A DNA stretch of 64,000 nt from Streptomyces sparsogenes (GTDB taxonomy: Bacteria > Actinomycetota > Actinomycetes > Streptomycetales > Streptomycetaceae). Every line of letters begins with the position of its first letter. Position 1 is the first letter of the stretch. The translations under genes were made by a program, and so were the position numbers. The DNA is taken from the NCBI RefSeq assembly GCF_001704635.1, contig NZ_MAXF01000084.1, positions 52,523 to 116,522 on the forward strand, in the 5' to 3' direction. Under the pieces are notes generated by a model that did not search any database, was not told the origin of the DNA, and worked only from the letters and a program-made list of their open reading frames with translations. This document shows positions 24,208-36,880 of this stretch, one piece after another.

Positions 24208-24234
24208 TTGGCACTCTGGTTGACTGAGTGCTAA
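24208..24234. promoter_or_regulatory. CIRCE element 1 (HrcA operator)
   Basis: TTGGCACTC-N9-GAGTGCTAA, a near-perfect CIRCE inverted repeat, overlaps the -35 region of the groES promoter. HrcA would repress groES-groEL here until heat shock. Confidence 0.92.
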
Positions 24235-24248
24235 CCGCGTCATAATGT
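24220..24248 (+). promoter_or_regulatory. groES-groEL1 promoter
   Basis: TTGACT (24220-24225) and TAATGT (24243-24248) are separated by 17 bp, a good vegetative promoter sitting between and within the two CIRCE operators. Transcription would begin near 24255, giving a leader of about 125 nt. Confidence 0.75.
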
Positions 24249-24253
24249 CGTGG

Positions 24254-24280
24254 CTGGCACTCAGCAGTGAGGAGTGCCAA
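24254..24280. promoter_or_regulatory. CIRCE element 2 (HrcA operator)
   Basis: CTGGCACTC-N9-GAGTGCCAA lies over the predicted transcription start of groES. Together with the first element it should give tight HrcA control. Confidence 0.92.
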
Positions 24281-24380
24281 ACACAGCGACGGGCAGGTCC
24301 GGCACCCGCGACGACGGATCCACCTGGTCGCCACCTCAGACAGTTAACCCCGTGAGATCTCCGAAGGGGGAGGTCGGATC

Positions 24381-24689
24381 GTGACGACCACCAGCTCCAA
24401 GGTTGCCATCAAGCCGCTCGAGGACCGCATCGTGGTCCAGCCGCTCGACGCCGAGCAGACCACGGCCTCTGGCCTGGTCATTCCGGACACCGCCAAGGAG
24501 AAGCCCCAGGAGGGCGTCGTCCTGGCCGTGGGCCCGGGCCGTTTCGAGGACGGTAACCGTCTCCCGCTCGACGTCTCCGTCGGCGACGTCGTGCTCTACA
24601 GCAAGTACGGCGGTACCGAGGTGAAGTACAACGGCGAGGAGTACCTCGTCCTCTCGGCTCGCGACGTCCTCGCGATCGTCGAGAAGTAA
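24381..24689 (+). CDS. groES: Co-chaperonin GroES
   Basis: The 10-kDa lid of the GroEL folding chamber, 102 residues. It starts [20 protein letters not shown]. The mobile loop is the [15 protein letters not shown] region, and the C-terminal [20 protein letters not shown] is conserved. GTG 24381 has GGGGGAGG upstream. It is the first gene of the CIRCE-controlled operon, with groEL1 91 bp downstream. Confidence 0.97.
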   Translation: MTTTSSKVAIKPLEDRIVVQPLDAEQTTASGLVIPDTAKEKPQEGVVLAVGPGRFEDGNRLPLDVSVGDVVLYSKYGGTEVKYNGEEYLVLSARDVLAIVEK

Positions 24690-24711
24690 GTCACCGAAGT
24701 TTTGCCTGTGA

Positions 24712-26403
<1,692 letters not shown>

Positions 26404-26436
26404 CGCGTCCACCGCGCACCGCGCACCGCGCACCGC

Positions 26437-26476
26437 CGAGGCGCGGTCACCCCTTCGCGGGGGTGGCCGCGCCTCG
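26437..26476. terminator. groEL1 terminator hairpin
   Basis: CGAGGCGCGGTCACCCC pairs with GGGGTGGCCGCGCCTCG-type arm around a TTCG-containing loop, 17 bp with one G-T position. A run of four ACCGCGC repeats (about 26410-26436) lies between it and the groEL1 stop. It could serve both groEL1 and the convergent SDR. Confidence 0.7.
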
Positions 26477-26536
26477 CGCGTTCTCCGGGCGGCCCGGGCC
26501 GGCGCGCGTCCCCCGGAGGCCGGACCGGCGCCGGGC

Positions 26537-27310
26537 TCAGCGCTTCCTGGGCGGCCGGCCCACGTTCGAGGAGACGACCGAGACGGCCGCCCGGGGCGCC
26601 AGCTTCGCCAGTCCCGTCATCGCCTTGTAGCGAGGGTCGGGAATCGACAGCGCCTTGCCCCGCGCGAAGTCCTTGAGCGCCGCCGTCACCAGCTTGTCCG
26701 CGTCCAGCCACATCCAGCTCGGCACGCTGTCCGGCTTGATCCCGGCCCGCGCGTGGAACTCGGTCCGTACGAACCCGGGGCACAGCGCCATCAGCCGCAC
26801 CCCGGCACTCGCCAGGTCCTTCGCGGCGCCCTGGGTGAACTGCACGACCCACGCCTTGCTGGCCCCGTACGTGCCGCGCGGGAAGAACGCCGCGATCGAG
26901 GCCACGTTGATCACCCCGCCGCGCCCCCGGGCCCGCATGGTCTCGGCGGCGGCGGTGGTCAGCCGCAGGACCGCCTCGCAGTGCACCTTCATCATCCGCA
27001 GTTCGTCGGCCAGGGGCACCTCGAGATAGCGGCCCTTGTTGCCGAAGCCGGCGTTGTTGACGAGCAGATCGACCGGGTGCTTGCGGTCGGACAGCCGCGC
27101 CTCGACCGCCGCGATGCCATCGTCCTCGGACAGGTCGGCCCGCAACACCTCCGCCTCCACCCCGTGCCGGTCGTGGAGGTCGGCGGCCTGCTCGCGCAGC
27201 CGCTTCTCGTCCCGCGCCACGAGCACCAGGTTGTGCCCGTCCGCGGCGAGCCGGCTCGCGAAGGCGGCGCCGATGCCCGCCGTGGATCCCGTAATCAACG
27301 CAGTCGTCAT
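26537..27310 (-). CDS. Short-chain dehydrogenase/reductase
   Basis: A 257-residue classical SDR. The cofactor loop is ALITGSTAGIGAAFASRLAA, the NNAG motif is LVNNAGFGNKG, the catalytic Ser is in NVASIAAFF, and Tyr/Lys are in TYGASKAWV. The acidic/basic pattern after beta2 (VARDEKRL) suggests NADP preference. The substrate is unknown. ATG 27310 begins MTTALITGS. It converges on groEL1 and is followed upstream by the codirectional MOSC gene. Confidence 0.9.
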   Translation of the reverse strand: MTTALITGSTAGIGAAFASRLAADGHNLVLVARDEKRLREQAADLHDRHGVEAEVLRADLSEDDGIAAVEARLSDRKHPVDLLVNNAGFGNKGRYLEVPLADELRMMKVHCEAVLRLTTAAAETMRARGRGGVINVASIAAFFPRGTYGASKAWVVQFTQGAAKDLASAGVRLMALCPGFVRTEFHARAGIKPDSVPSWMWLDADKLVTAALKDFARGKALSIPDPRYKAMTGLAKLAPRAAVSVVSSNVGRPPRKR

Positions 27311-27391
27311 ACGCGCACGTTAGCGGCCACGGCGGGGGTCGGAGCGCAGTCGTCCGGATCAGTTGTCCGGATTCGCGGGTCAGTTCCCGGA

Positions 27392-28120
27392 TCAGTTCCC
27401 GGATCGGTTCTCCAGCGCGACGGAGAGGGTCCCGGAATACGAGAGCGCCGATTCCCGCAGCTCGGGGTGGAGCGCCTCGCCCGCCGCGAGCACCCGGGGC
27501 AGCAGCGCCCGTTCGGTCGTGGCGGCGCGGAAGGAGAATCCGACGGTCACCTCGTGGTCGGGCCGGCGCACGATCTCGACCCGGTCCCCGGCGCGTATCT
27601 CGCCCGGTTCGAGCACCCGCAGATAGGCGCCCGGGACGGCGGCCCGGGTGAACCGCTTCACCCAGCGCTCCTCGCCCAGCCAGGCCGCGAAGGTCCGGCA
27701 GGGGATGCGCGCGGAGGCCACTTCGAGCAGCAGGTCGGGGCCGATCCGCCAGCGCTCGCCGATCCGGGCGCCGGTGACGTCCAGGCCCCTGGTGGTGAGG
27801 TTCTCGCCGAAGACGCCGTTCGGCAGCTCGCGGCCGAGCTCGCGCTCCCAGGCGTCGAGGTCCTCCCGCGCGTAGGCGTAGACCGCCTGGTCGTTCCCGC
27901 CGTGGTGGCGGGTGTCGCTGACGGTGTCGCCGACGAGCCCGCTCCCGCCCTCGCCCTTGGGGCCCGGGGCCACCACCCGCACCGGCCCGTCGGCGGGGCG
28001 CTTGTCGATGCCGGTGCCCCCCGAGGGGGCGTCGGTGTAGTCGACCCGCTTCAGGCGGCCGAGGTTCACGGTGAGCACGGTCGGCGGGTGCGGAGACCCG
28101 GCCTCGGAGATACGCGTCAT
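27392..28120 (-). CDS. MOSC-domain protein (YiiM-like)
   Basis: A 242-residue MOSC protein. The conserved Cys of the family is in EVASARIPCRTFAAWLG, and GVFGENLTTRGLDVTGARIG and HGGNDQAVYAYARED are typical of the YiiM/YuaD group, which binds a molybdenum- or sulfur-carrying cofactor and reduces N-hydroxylated bases. The Ser/Pro-rich N-terminus is slightly longer than usual. The DNA just after the stop carries short repeats of CAGTTCCCGGAT. Reductant partners are not adjacent. Confidence 0.85.
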   Translation of the reverse strand: MTRISEAGSPHPPTVLTVNLGRLKRVDYTDAPSGGTGIDKRPADGPVRVVAPGPKGEGGSGLVGDTVSDTRHHGGNDQAVYAYAREDLDAWERELGRELPNGVFGENLTTRGLDVTGARIGERWRIGPDLLLEVASARIPCRTFAAWLGEERWVKRFTRAAVPGAYLRVLEPGEIRAGDRVEIVRRPDHEVTVGFSFRAATTERALLPRVLAAGEALHPELRESALSYSGTLSVALENRSGN

Positions 28121-28201
28121 GGCGGCACGCTAGACGACGGCGGTTCAAAGCGTCGATCGCGATAAACCGGGCCTCACCCAAGGGTCGCTTATGCTCGAAG
28201 C

Positions 28202-29197
28202 ATGATCGAGCCTCGCCATCTGAGGGTGTTGCGCGCCGTGGCCGCCACCGGCTCCTTCTCCGCCGCCGCCCGTGAGCTGGGCTGCACACAGCCCGCCGTC
28301 AGCCAGCAGATGAAGGCCCTCGAACAGTCCTCGGGCACTCCGCTGCTGGTCCGCACCGGCCGGGAGATGCGGCTGACGCAGGCGGGGGAGGCGCTGGTGC
28401 GCCACGCGGCCGGGATCCTGGCCGGGCTGACCGCCGCCGAGGAGGAGGTCGCGGCGATCGCCGGGCTGCGGGCCGGCCGGGTGCGGCTGGTGTCCTTCCC
28501 CAGCGGCAGTTCGACCCTGGTGCCGACGGCCCTCGCCGAGCTGCGCGAGTCCTTCCCCGGGACCCGGGTCTCGCTGGTGGAGGCCGAGCCGCCGCGCTCG
28601 GTCGAGATGCTGCGCGCGGGCGACTGCGAGATCGCCGTGGCCTTCCGCTACCCGGAGGTCCAGCGGGCGGCGGGCGCCGGGGCGGTGGCGGGCGTCGGGG
28701 CGGCGGTGGACGCGGAGGGGCCGGGTGCCCCGGCCGAGGGCACGGCCGAGGGTTCGTGGGGCAAGGACGACCTGGTCGTACGGCCGCTGCTGAGCGACCG
28801 GCTGGTGGGCGTGGTGCCGGAGGGGCACCGGCTGGCGGGCGCCGGGGCGGTGGGCATCGGGGAGCTGGCCGGGGAGCCGTGGATCGCGGGGTGCCCGCGC
28901 TGCCGCAGGCATCTGGTCGACGTGTGCGAGGCGGCGGGCTTCACGCCCCGGATCGACTTCGCCACGGACGACTACCCGGCGGTGATCGGGCTGGTCGCGG
29001 CCGGGCTCGGGGTGGCGGTGCTGCCGGAGCTGGCGCTGGAGTCCGTACGGGCGAAGGGGACCGCGACGGTGGAGGTGGAGCCGGCCGTGCGGCGGGAGGT
29101 CGTCGCCCTCACCCTGCCGGACCTCGCGCGGGTCCCGGCGGTGGCGGCGACGCTGGACCGGCTGGAGTCGGCGGCGCGGCGCGCACCAAGGCCGTGA
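28202..29197 (+). CDS. LysR-family transcriptional regulator
   Basis: A 331-residue LysR protein. The helix-turn-helix is MIEPRHLRVLRAVAATGSFS followed by AARELGCTQPAVSQQMKALE. The effector domain is normal except for a low-complexity Ala/Gly/Glu insert at about residues 160-185. It is divergent from the MOSC gene (81 bp between) and could regulate it. A T-N11-A operator was not searched exhaustively in the gap. Confidence 0.9.
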   Translation: MIEPRHLRVLRAVAATGSFSAAARELGCTQPAVSQQMKALEQSSGTPLLVRTGREMRLTQAGEALVRHAAGILAGLTAAEEEVAAIAGLRAGRVRLVSFPSGSSTLVPTALAELRESFPGTRVSLVEAEPPRSVEMLRAGDCEIAVAFRYPEVQRAAGAGAVAGVGAAVDAEGPGAPAEGTAEGSWGKDDLVVRPLLSDRLVGVVPEGHRLAGAGAVGIGELAGEPWIAGCPRCRRHLVDVCEAAGFTPRIDFATDDYPAVIGLVAAGLGVAVLPELALESVRAKGTATVEVEPAVRREVVALTLPDLARVPAVAATLDRLESAARRAPRP

Positions 29198-29340
29198 CCT
29201 GCGGCCGCTGAACGGCGTCGGCCGGGAATCGGCCGACGGCGGCGGCCGCGCGGGGGTCACGGTCGGTACTCCGCGCTCTGCTTCGATATTTCTGCTTTAA
29301 CGTTTCTGCGGTACTTCTCCGCTTCTGGCGCGCGGCTGGA

Positions 29341-29661
29341 TCAGGCGCCGGGAGCGCCGGCGCCCGAGGTGGCCACGGTCCGGTGGCGTGCCCGCCCCAT
29401 GAGCTCCTCGCGCTCGTCCTCGGTCAGTCCGCCCCACACGCCGTAGGGCTCCCGCACGGCCAGCGCGTGCGCCGCGCACTCGGCGCGTACGGGGCATCGC
29501 ATGCACACCTCTTTGGCTGACATCTCGCGTGCGCTGCGGGCAGCGCCGCGCTCGCCCTCCGGGTGGAAGAAGAGCGAGCTGTCGACCCCGCGACACGCGG
29601 CCAGGAGCTGCCAGTCCCACAGGTCGGCGTTCGGACCGGGAAGACGGGAGAAATCTGCCAT
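29341..29661 (-). CDS. whiD: Sporulation iron-sulfur regulator WhiD
   Basis: A 106-residue Wbl protein needed for spore maturation and septum placement. Four Cys ligate a [4Fe-4S] cluster: Cys23 (AACRG), Cys53, Cys56 and Cys62 (EVCMRCPVRAEC). GVWGG at 74-78 and a basic end (RARHR) bind sigma factor and DNA. MADFSRLPGPNADLWDWQLL matches WhiD as I remember it. ATG 29661 has GAGGAG upstream. It is divergent from bldM, the same order as in S. coelicolor. Confidence 0.93.
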   Translation of the reverse strand: MADFSRLPGPNADLWDWQLLAACRGVDSSLFFHPEGERGAARSAREMSAKEVCMRCPVRAECAAHALAVREPYGVWGGLTEDEREELMGRARHRTVATSGAGAPGA

Positions 29662-30047
29662 TGCCTTATCTCCTCGAAGCGATCTGGTGCGGACGCTGTG
29701 TCCTGGGTCGTGCACCTACTGTGTAAGTAGATGTAAATATGACTCATTGCGAATCTAGCCACAGAGACCCCCAAATTGGAAGCAAGGTCGCCAAATACCA
29801 CCGAGAGGGCGGGGGCGGGAATGGGCGCGGCGAGCGCGATGAAGCAGCTCCGTGTCCGAGCCCTCACGTAGAGTGTCGAAGGTGGCCGCGGGACCCCGTA
29901 ACTCTTTCGGGTGACCGTCGTTGAGAGTGCGGAGGCGGTTGATGGGTAAAGCTCTCGGGCAAGTGTCCGAGGCTGTCAATCGCACAGGTGACGATATGTA
30001 CCAGCCTGGAGGCTCAAGGTGACGCGCATCAGCTGCGGAGGGCGGCC
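29662..30047. promoter_or_regulatory. whiD-bldM divergent control region
   Basis: 386 bp with no supported gene. The half nearest bldM contains a sigma-BldN-type promoter. The half nearest whiD is unusually A/T-rich (GTGTAAGTAGATGTAAATAT around 29719-29738) and may hold the whiD promoter. Short open frames on both strands lack ribosome-binding sites. Confidence 0.7.
29897..29924 (+). promoter_or_regulatory. Sigma-BldN promoter of bldM
   Basis: CGTAAC (29897-29902) and CGTTGA (29919-29924) are separated by exactly 16 bp, matching the sigma-BldN consensus known from bldM and chaplin/rodlin promoters. Transcription should start near 29931, leaving a leader of about 117 nt to bldM. Confidence 0.85.
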
Positions 30048-30659
30048 ATGACTTCCGTCCTCGTCTGCGACGACTCCCCGCTTGCCCGAGAGGCGCTGCG
30101 CCGCGCGGTGGCGACCGTGCCCGGCGTCGAGCGTGTGACGACGGCGGCCAACGGCGAGGAAGTCCTCCGCCGCTGGGGGGCCGACCGTTCGGATCTGATT
30201 CTGATGGACGTGCGGATGCCCGGCCTCGGTGGCGTCGAGACCGTGCGGCGGCTGCTGTCGGCCGACCCCGGCGCCCGGATCATCATGCTCACGGTCGCCG
30301 AGGACCTGGACGGCGTCGCGCTGGCCGTGGCCGCCGGCGCCCGTGGCTATCTGCACAAGGACGCCTCGCGCGCCGAGCTGCGCGCGACCGTGACCCAGGC
30401 GCTGGCGGACCCCACCTGGCGGCTCGCCCCGCGCCGGCTGCGCTCCGCCGAGATGGGCGCGGCCCCCACGCTCACCGCCCGCGAGATCCAGGTGCTCGAG
30501 GGCATGAGCCACGGCCGGTCCAACGCGGAGATCGGCCGCGAGCTGTTCCTGTCCGAGGACACGGTGAAGACGCACGCCCGGCGGCTGTTCAAGAAGCTCG
30601 GCGCCTCGGACCGGGCACACGCGGTGGCGCTCGGCTTCCGCTGGGGCCTGGTCCGCTAG
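30048..30659 (+). CDS. bldM: Atypical response regulator BldM
   Basis: A 203-residue LuxR-type orphan response regulator required for aerial mycelium and sporulation, acting alone and as a heterodimer with WhiI. The receiver domain has Asp54 in ILMDVRMPGLGG; in S. coelicolor this residue is dispensable. The LuxR helix-turn-helix is LTAREIQVLEGMSHGRSNAE, then LSEDTVKTHARRLFKKLGAS. ATG 30048 has GGAGGG upstream. A hairpin terminator follows. Confidence 0.95.
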   Translation: MTSVLVCDDSPLAREALRRAVATVPGVERVTTAANGEEVLRRWGADRSDLILMDVRMPGLGGVETVRRLLSADPGARIIMLTVAEDLDGVALAVAAGARGYLHKDASRAELRATVTQALADPTWRLAPRRLRSAEMGAAPTLTAREIQVLEGMSHGRSNAEIGRELFLSEDTVKTHARRLFKKLGASDRAHAVALGFRWGLVR

Positions 30660-30677
30660 ACCCGGGTCCACGATCGC

Positions 30678-30710
30678 CCTGACGGGGGCCGACGGTCCCC
30701 GCCCGTCAGG
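30678..30710. terminator. bldM terminator hairpin
   Basis: CCTGACGGG (30678-30686) pairs with CCCGTCAGG (30702-30710), 9 bp perfect around a 15-base loop, 18 bp after the bldM stop. Confidence 0.6.
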
Positions 30711-30737
30711 TGACGGGCGGGGCGAGGGGCGGCGGCT

Positions 30738-30777
30738 GGTAGCGGCTTATGTCCCCGCCGCGGTAGCGGCTTATGTC
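30738..30777. repeat. 16-bp direct repeat upstream of the sigma-factor gene
   Basis: GGTAGCGGCTTATGTC occurs at 30738-30753 and 30762-30777, 24 bp apart centre to centre (a little over two helical turns). The spacing suits a dimeric regulator, but nothing else identifies one. Confidence 0.65.
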
Positions 30778-30953
30778 ACTTCGCCGGGCGATGCCGCATC
30801 CTTGAAGGTGTGGAGTTCCTCGGGGACAAGTCGGTCGGGCGTGAGGGGAGAGCGCAGGACGTGACGACAGCCGGCGCACCTGCTCATAACGCTTCAGCGC
30901 ACAACTACGGACGCGGTGCCGCGGAAGCCACGCCGCCAAGGCACCATGGACGG

Positions 30954-33228
<2,275 letters not shown>

Positions 33229-33297
33229 CCAGTACGAAGCGGCGGCGAAGGGGCAGGGATACTGGGACGGCAGACCTGAAGAGCGAAAGGCACCCAC

Positions 33298-34425
33298 GTG
33301 ACTGAGATCGAGATCGGGCGCGGCAAGCGCGGCCGCAGGGCGTACGCGTTCGACGACATCGCCGTTGTGCCGAGTCGTCGTACCCGGGACCCGAAGGAGG
33401 TCTCGATCGCCTGGCAGATCGACGCATACCGCTTCGACCTGCCGTTCCTGGCCGCCCCGATGGATTCGGTGGTCTCTCCGAGGACCGCGATCCGCATCGG
33501 TGAGCTGGGCGGTCTCGGGGTGCTCAACCTCGAGGGCCTGTGGACCCGGTACGAGGACCCGGAGCCGCTGCTGGCGGAGATCGCCGAGCTGGACGAGCGG
33601 ACCGCGACCCGGCGCATGCAGGAGATCTACGCGGAGCCGATCAAGGAAGAGCTGATCGGGCAGCGTCTGAAGGAGGTGCGCGACTCGGGCGTGGTGACGG
33701 CCGCCGCGCTCTCCCCGCAGCGCACCGCGCAGTTCTCCAAGGCCGTGGTGGACGCCGGGGTCGACATCTTCGTGATCCGGGGCACCACGGTCTCGGCCGA
33801 GCATGTCTCCGGTGCCGCCGAGCCGCTGAACCTGAAGCAGTTCATCTACGAGCTGGACGTCCCGGTCATCGTGGGCGGCTGTGCCACCTACACCGCCGCG
33901 CTCCACCTGATGCGGACGGGCGCGGCCGGGGTGCTGGTCGGGTTCGGTGGCGGCGCCGCCCACACCACGCGCAATGTGCTGGGCATCCAGGTGCCGATGG
34001 CGACGGCCGTCGCCGATGTCGCCGCCGCCCGCCGGGACTACATGGACGAGTCCGGCGGCCGCTATGTGCATGTGATCGCGGACGGCGGCGTCGGCTGGAG
34101 CGGCGACCTGCCGAAGGCCATCGCCTGCGGCGCGGACGCGGTGATGATGGGCTCGCCGCTGGCCCGCGCCACGGACGCGCCGGGCCGGGGCCACCACTGG
34201 GGCATGGAGGCCGTGCACGACGAGGTGCCGCGCGGCAAGCGGATGAACCTGGGCACCGTGGGCACCACGGAGGAGATCCTGCTGGGCCCCTCCCACACCC
34301 CCGACGGCTCGATGAACTTCTTCGGCGCCCTGCGCCGGGCCATGGCCACGACGGGCTACTCGGAGCTGAAGGAGTTCCAGCGGGTCGAGGTGACGGTCGC
34401 CCCCTCGCAGCACGACAAGCGCTGA
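33298..34425 (+). CDS. guaB3: GuaB3-type IMP dehydrogenase-related protein
   Basis: A 375-residue IMPDH/GMP-reductase family member without CBS domains, paired with guaB as in other actinobacteria. The barrel start is YAFDDIAVVPSRRTRDPKEV. Where IMPDH has SICTTR, this protein reads FGGGAAHTTRNVLGIQVPM, so the catalytic Cys is missing. The loss is a recurring feature of this branch as I remember it, and its exact reaction is debated. GTG 33298 begins VTEIEIGRGKR. It is followed by a perfect terminator hairpin. Confidence 0.88.
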   Translation: MTEIEIGRGKRGRRAYAFDDIAVVPSRRTRDPKEVSIAWQIDAYRFDLPFLAAPMDSVVSPRTAIRIGELGGLGVLNLEGLWTRYEDPEPLLAEIAELDERTATRRMQEIYAEPIKEELIGQRLKEVRDSGVVTAAALSPQRTAQFSKAVVDAGVDIFVIRGTTVSAEHVSGAAEPLNLKQFIYELDVPVIVGGCATYTAALHLMRTGAAGVLVGFGGGAAHTTRNVLGIQVPMATAVADVAAARRDYMDESGGRYVHVIADGGVGWSGDLPKAIACGADAVMMGSPLARATDAPGRGHHWGMEAVHDEVPRGKRMNLGTVGTTEEILLGPSHTPDGSMNFFGALRRAMATTGYSELKEFQRVEVTVAPSQHDKR

Positions 34426-34438
34426 GCGCGCAGACGCA

Positions 34439-34483
34439 AACGGGTTGGGCCCCGACCGCGATGCGGTCGGGGCCCAACCCGTT
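34439..34483. terminator. Perfect 21-bp bidirectional terminator hairpin
   Basis: Two 21-base arms (34439-34459 and 34463-34483), beginning AACGGGTTGGGCCCCGACC, are exactly complementary around a GAT loop. It lies between convergent genes, 14 bp from one stop and 16 bp from the other. Confidence 0.9.
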
Positions 34484-34498
34484 GGTGTGCCGGCTGCG

Positions 34499-35131
34499 TC
34501 AGCGGTTGCTGAGGCGGTAGGCGGTGGAGACGGCCGCCACCGGGGAAAGCGCCATGAAGATGTAGGTCAGGGCGTCCGAGTCCTCTTTCCAGCCGTCGAA
34601 GAGGTCGCTGAAGTGGTCGAAGAAGTAGTCGTTCGCGGTCGGCAGGTCGACGTTGCCGACGTTGCCGTACTTGTCGGCGAGGTTGCTGACGTAGTCCGAC
34701 GCGATCATGGCGTAGCCGTACAGCTCACCGAACCACACCGCCGCCAGGGCCAGCACGGCGCCGACCACCCACAGCGCGGGGTTGCGGCCGCCCAGCTTGG
34801 CGATGACGAAACCCACGAGCGCGCCGACGACGACACCGGCGTAGGCGAACTGGGTGACCTTGGGCTCCTGGCCGTCCGTGTCAGCGAACGCGCTCAGCAG
34901 GAAGGCGTAGAGCAGCCCGCCCACGAAGGCGGCGACGACGGCGGCGAGGACGGCGAGGGCGGGGTTGCCCGGGCGTCCGACCGGCGGCGCGGGCGGCGGG
35001 AAGCCGCCGGCGAACTGCGGCTGCTGCGGGCCGCCGAACTGCGGCTGCTGCGGCTGGCCCTGCGGGTAGCCGTAGCCACCGGGCTGCTGGGGCGGCTGCG
35101 GCTGCTGAGGCTGCTGCCAGTTCTGGCTCAT
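34499..35131 (-). CDS. Gln/Pro-rich membrane protein
   Basis: A 210-residue protein. A disordered Gln/Pro/Gly-rich N-terminus (about 1-60, QPQQPQ and FGGPQQPQFAGG) is followed by three or four membrane segments (PALAVLAAVVAAFVGGLLYA, FAYAGVVVGALVGFVIAKLG, ALWVVGAVLALAAVWFGEL). An extracellular-type loop with DYVSNLADKYGN and FFDHFSDLFDGW follows. It is a common Streptomyces architecture of unknown function. ATG 35131 has GGGGGA upstream. Confidence 0.8.
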   Translation of the reverse strand: MSQNWQQPQQPQPPQQPGGYGYPQGQPQQPQFGGPQQPQFAGGFPPPAPPVGRPGNPALAVLAAVVAAFVGGLLYAFLLSAFADTDGQEPKVTQFAYAGVVVGALVGFVIAKLGGRNPALWVVGAVLALAAVWFGELYGYAMIASDYVSNLADKYGNVGNVDLPTANDYFFDHFSDLFDGWKEDSDALTYIFMALSPVAAVSTAYRLSNR

Positions 35132-35471
35132 GGAGATCCCCCGGGGATGAGGTGATGGTCCGTGCTCCGGGGACATGTGCTGCTGGGAGCGCGGACGAAG
35201 AGTTCGAGCCATAAAACTAACAGTCGGGCATGACAATCAGACAAGTCGTGTCTGTCGTCCGTAACACGCCTGCGACCGGACGGAGACAACCTGTCCGCCC
35301 TTATGTGGATTTGACACCCCTCATTCCGTGACCTGTCGGGTGGTCAGGTAACTCTCGGGCCCTGTCGTGACCTGGGGATCATGATCGAAAAGGTAGCAGC
35401 CGTCGGCCAATGCGGGGCGCGGCCGACGTCAGTGCCGAATGGGAATCCGGCATAAGCAATAATGTCAACTT
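35132..35471. promoter_or_regulatory. Divergent control region upstream of mreB-like gene
   Basis: 340 bp with no supported gene. Candidate elements are TTGACA at 35310-35315 and TAATGT at 35460-35465, the second only 6 bases before the mreB-like ATG. There is no Shine-Dalgarno there, so a leaderless transcript is possible. Confidence 0.45.
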
Positions 35472-36716
35472 ATGGCGCAGAACAAGACTTTCACGGGACG
35501 TGATATCGGCATCGACCTCGGCACGGCCAACACCCTGGTGTACGTACGGGGCAGGGGGATCGTGCTCAACGAACCGTCGGTCGTCGCGGTCAGCACGACC
35601 GACGGCAGCGTGCTCGCGGTGGGCTCCGAGGCGAAGGAGACCATAGGGCGTACACCTTCCAACATTGTCGCGGTCCGCCCGTTGCGGGACGGGGTCATCG
35701 CCGACTTCGAGATCGCCGAGCGGATGCTGCGGCACTTCATCAAGAAGGTCACCGGCAACCGCCGGCTCGCCCGCCCCCGCGTCGTGGTGTGTGTGCCCTC
35801 GGGCATCACGGGCGTCGAGCGGCGGGCGGTCATGGAGGCCGCCTCCCAGGCCGGGGCCCGCCAAGTCCACCTCATCGAGGAGCCGATGGCGGCGGCGATC
35901 GGCGCGGGGCTGCCGGTGAGCGAGCCGACCGGCTGCATGGTGGTCGACGTGGGCGGCGGGACGACGGAGGTGGCCGTGGTCTCGCTGGGCGGGATGGTCA
36001 CCGCCCGGTCCGTGCGCATGGCGGGCGACGCGATGGACGCCGCGATCACCGCGCATGTGAAGAAGCGTTACGCGCTGGCGATCGGGGAGCGGACCGCCGA
36101 GGAGATCAAGGTGAGCATCGGGTCCGCCGTACCGGTCGGGGCCTGGTCCGCGCCCGGCGGGACGCCCGCCCGGCTGTCGGAGCGGAATGTGGAGGTGGTG
36201 TCCACCGCGCGGAGCGGCGAGGGTCTGTCGCTCGACAAGGGCGACACGCCCGAGCAGGCCGACACGCTCGGCGTGCTCGCCACGGGCGACAGGCTCGGCA
36301 CGGGCGAGGACCCCGAGCGGACCCAGACGCTGCTGCCGCCCGACCGCTGCACCATTCGCGGCCGGGACCAGGTCACCGGGCTGCCGAAGGTCCTGGAGCT
36401 GACGGCGGACGAGGTGCGGCACGCGCTGGCCGAGCCCGTGGACAGCATCGTCGCGGCGGTGCGCGCCACGCTGGACGAGACCCCGCCGGAGCTGGCGGGC
36501 GACATCATGGACCGGGGCATCGTGCTGACCGGCGGCGGGGCGCTGCTGCGCGGCCTCGATGTGCGGCTCAGCCGTGAGCTGGACATCCCGGTGCTGGTGG
36601 CCGACGACCCGCTGGACTGCGTGGCCCTCGGCACCGGCCGGTGCGTCGAGGACTTCGAGTCGCTGCGGACCGTGCTGGACGCCCGGCCCCGCGGGCTGGC
36701 CGGCGCGCGGATCTGA
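35472..36716 (+). CDS. MreB/Mbl-like actin homologue with a 70-residue insertion
   Basis: A 414-residue actin-family protein, against about 345 for normal MreB. It begins with the phosphate-1 loop [20 protein letters not shown], then [32 protein letters not shown] and the C-terminal [19 protein letters not shown]. Between KVSIGSA and [14 protein letters not shown], about 70 residues (221-292) are inserted, rich in Gly/Thr/Asp and probably disordered. In streptomycetes MreB proteins work in spore-wall assembly. Here it is away from mreCD and followed by a DUF6049-like gene. It is a divergent paralogue. Confidence 0.85.
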   Translation: MAQNKTFTGRDIGIDLGTANTLVYVRGRGIVLNEPSVVAVSTTDGSVLAVGSEAKETIGRTPSNIVAVRPLRDGVIADFEIAERMLRHFIKKVTGNRRLARPRVVVCVPSGITGVERRAVMEAASQAGARQVHLIEEPMAAAIGAGLPVSEPTGCMVVDVGGGTTEVAVVSLGGMVTARSVRMAGDAMDAAITAHVKKRYALAIGERTAEEIKVSIGSAVPVGAWSAPGGTPARLSERNVEVVSTARSGEGLSLDKGDTPEQADTLGVLATGDRLGTGEDPERTQTLLPPDRCTIRGRDQVTGLPKVLELTADEVRHALAEPVDSIVAAVRATLDETPPELAGDIMDRGIVLTGGGALLRGLDVRLSRELDIPVLVADDPLDCVALGTGRCVEDFESLRTVLDARPRGLAGARI

Positions 36717-36880
36717 CGCCGGGCCCGCCCCTCGCCGCCTGGGCGGGGGCGGGGGCGCGGGCCCGCCCGGGTGGGGCCCTTGGACATGCGGGACGGGCCG
36801 GGCCGTGGTGGTCTGGTGACACCGCGTCCGTCCACGGGGGCGGGAGGGGGCGGCACGAACCGACGTCGAGGTGGCGGGCA

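Noticed and set aside
26405..26440. ACCGCGC tandem repeats after groEL1 as a binding site
   Set aside because: Simple 7-bp slippage repeat next to a terminator; no palindrome or conserved motif.
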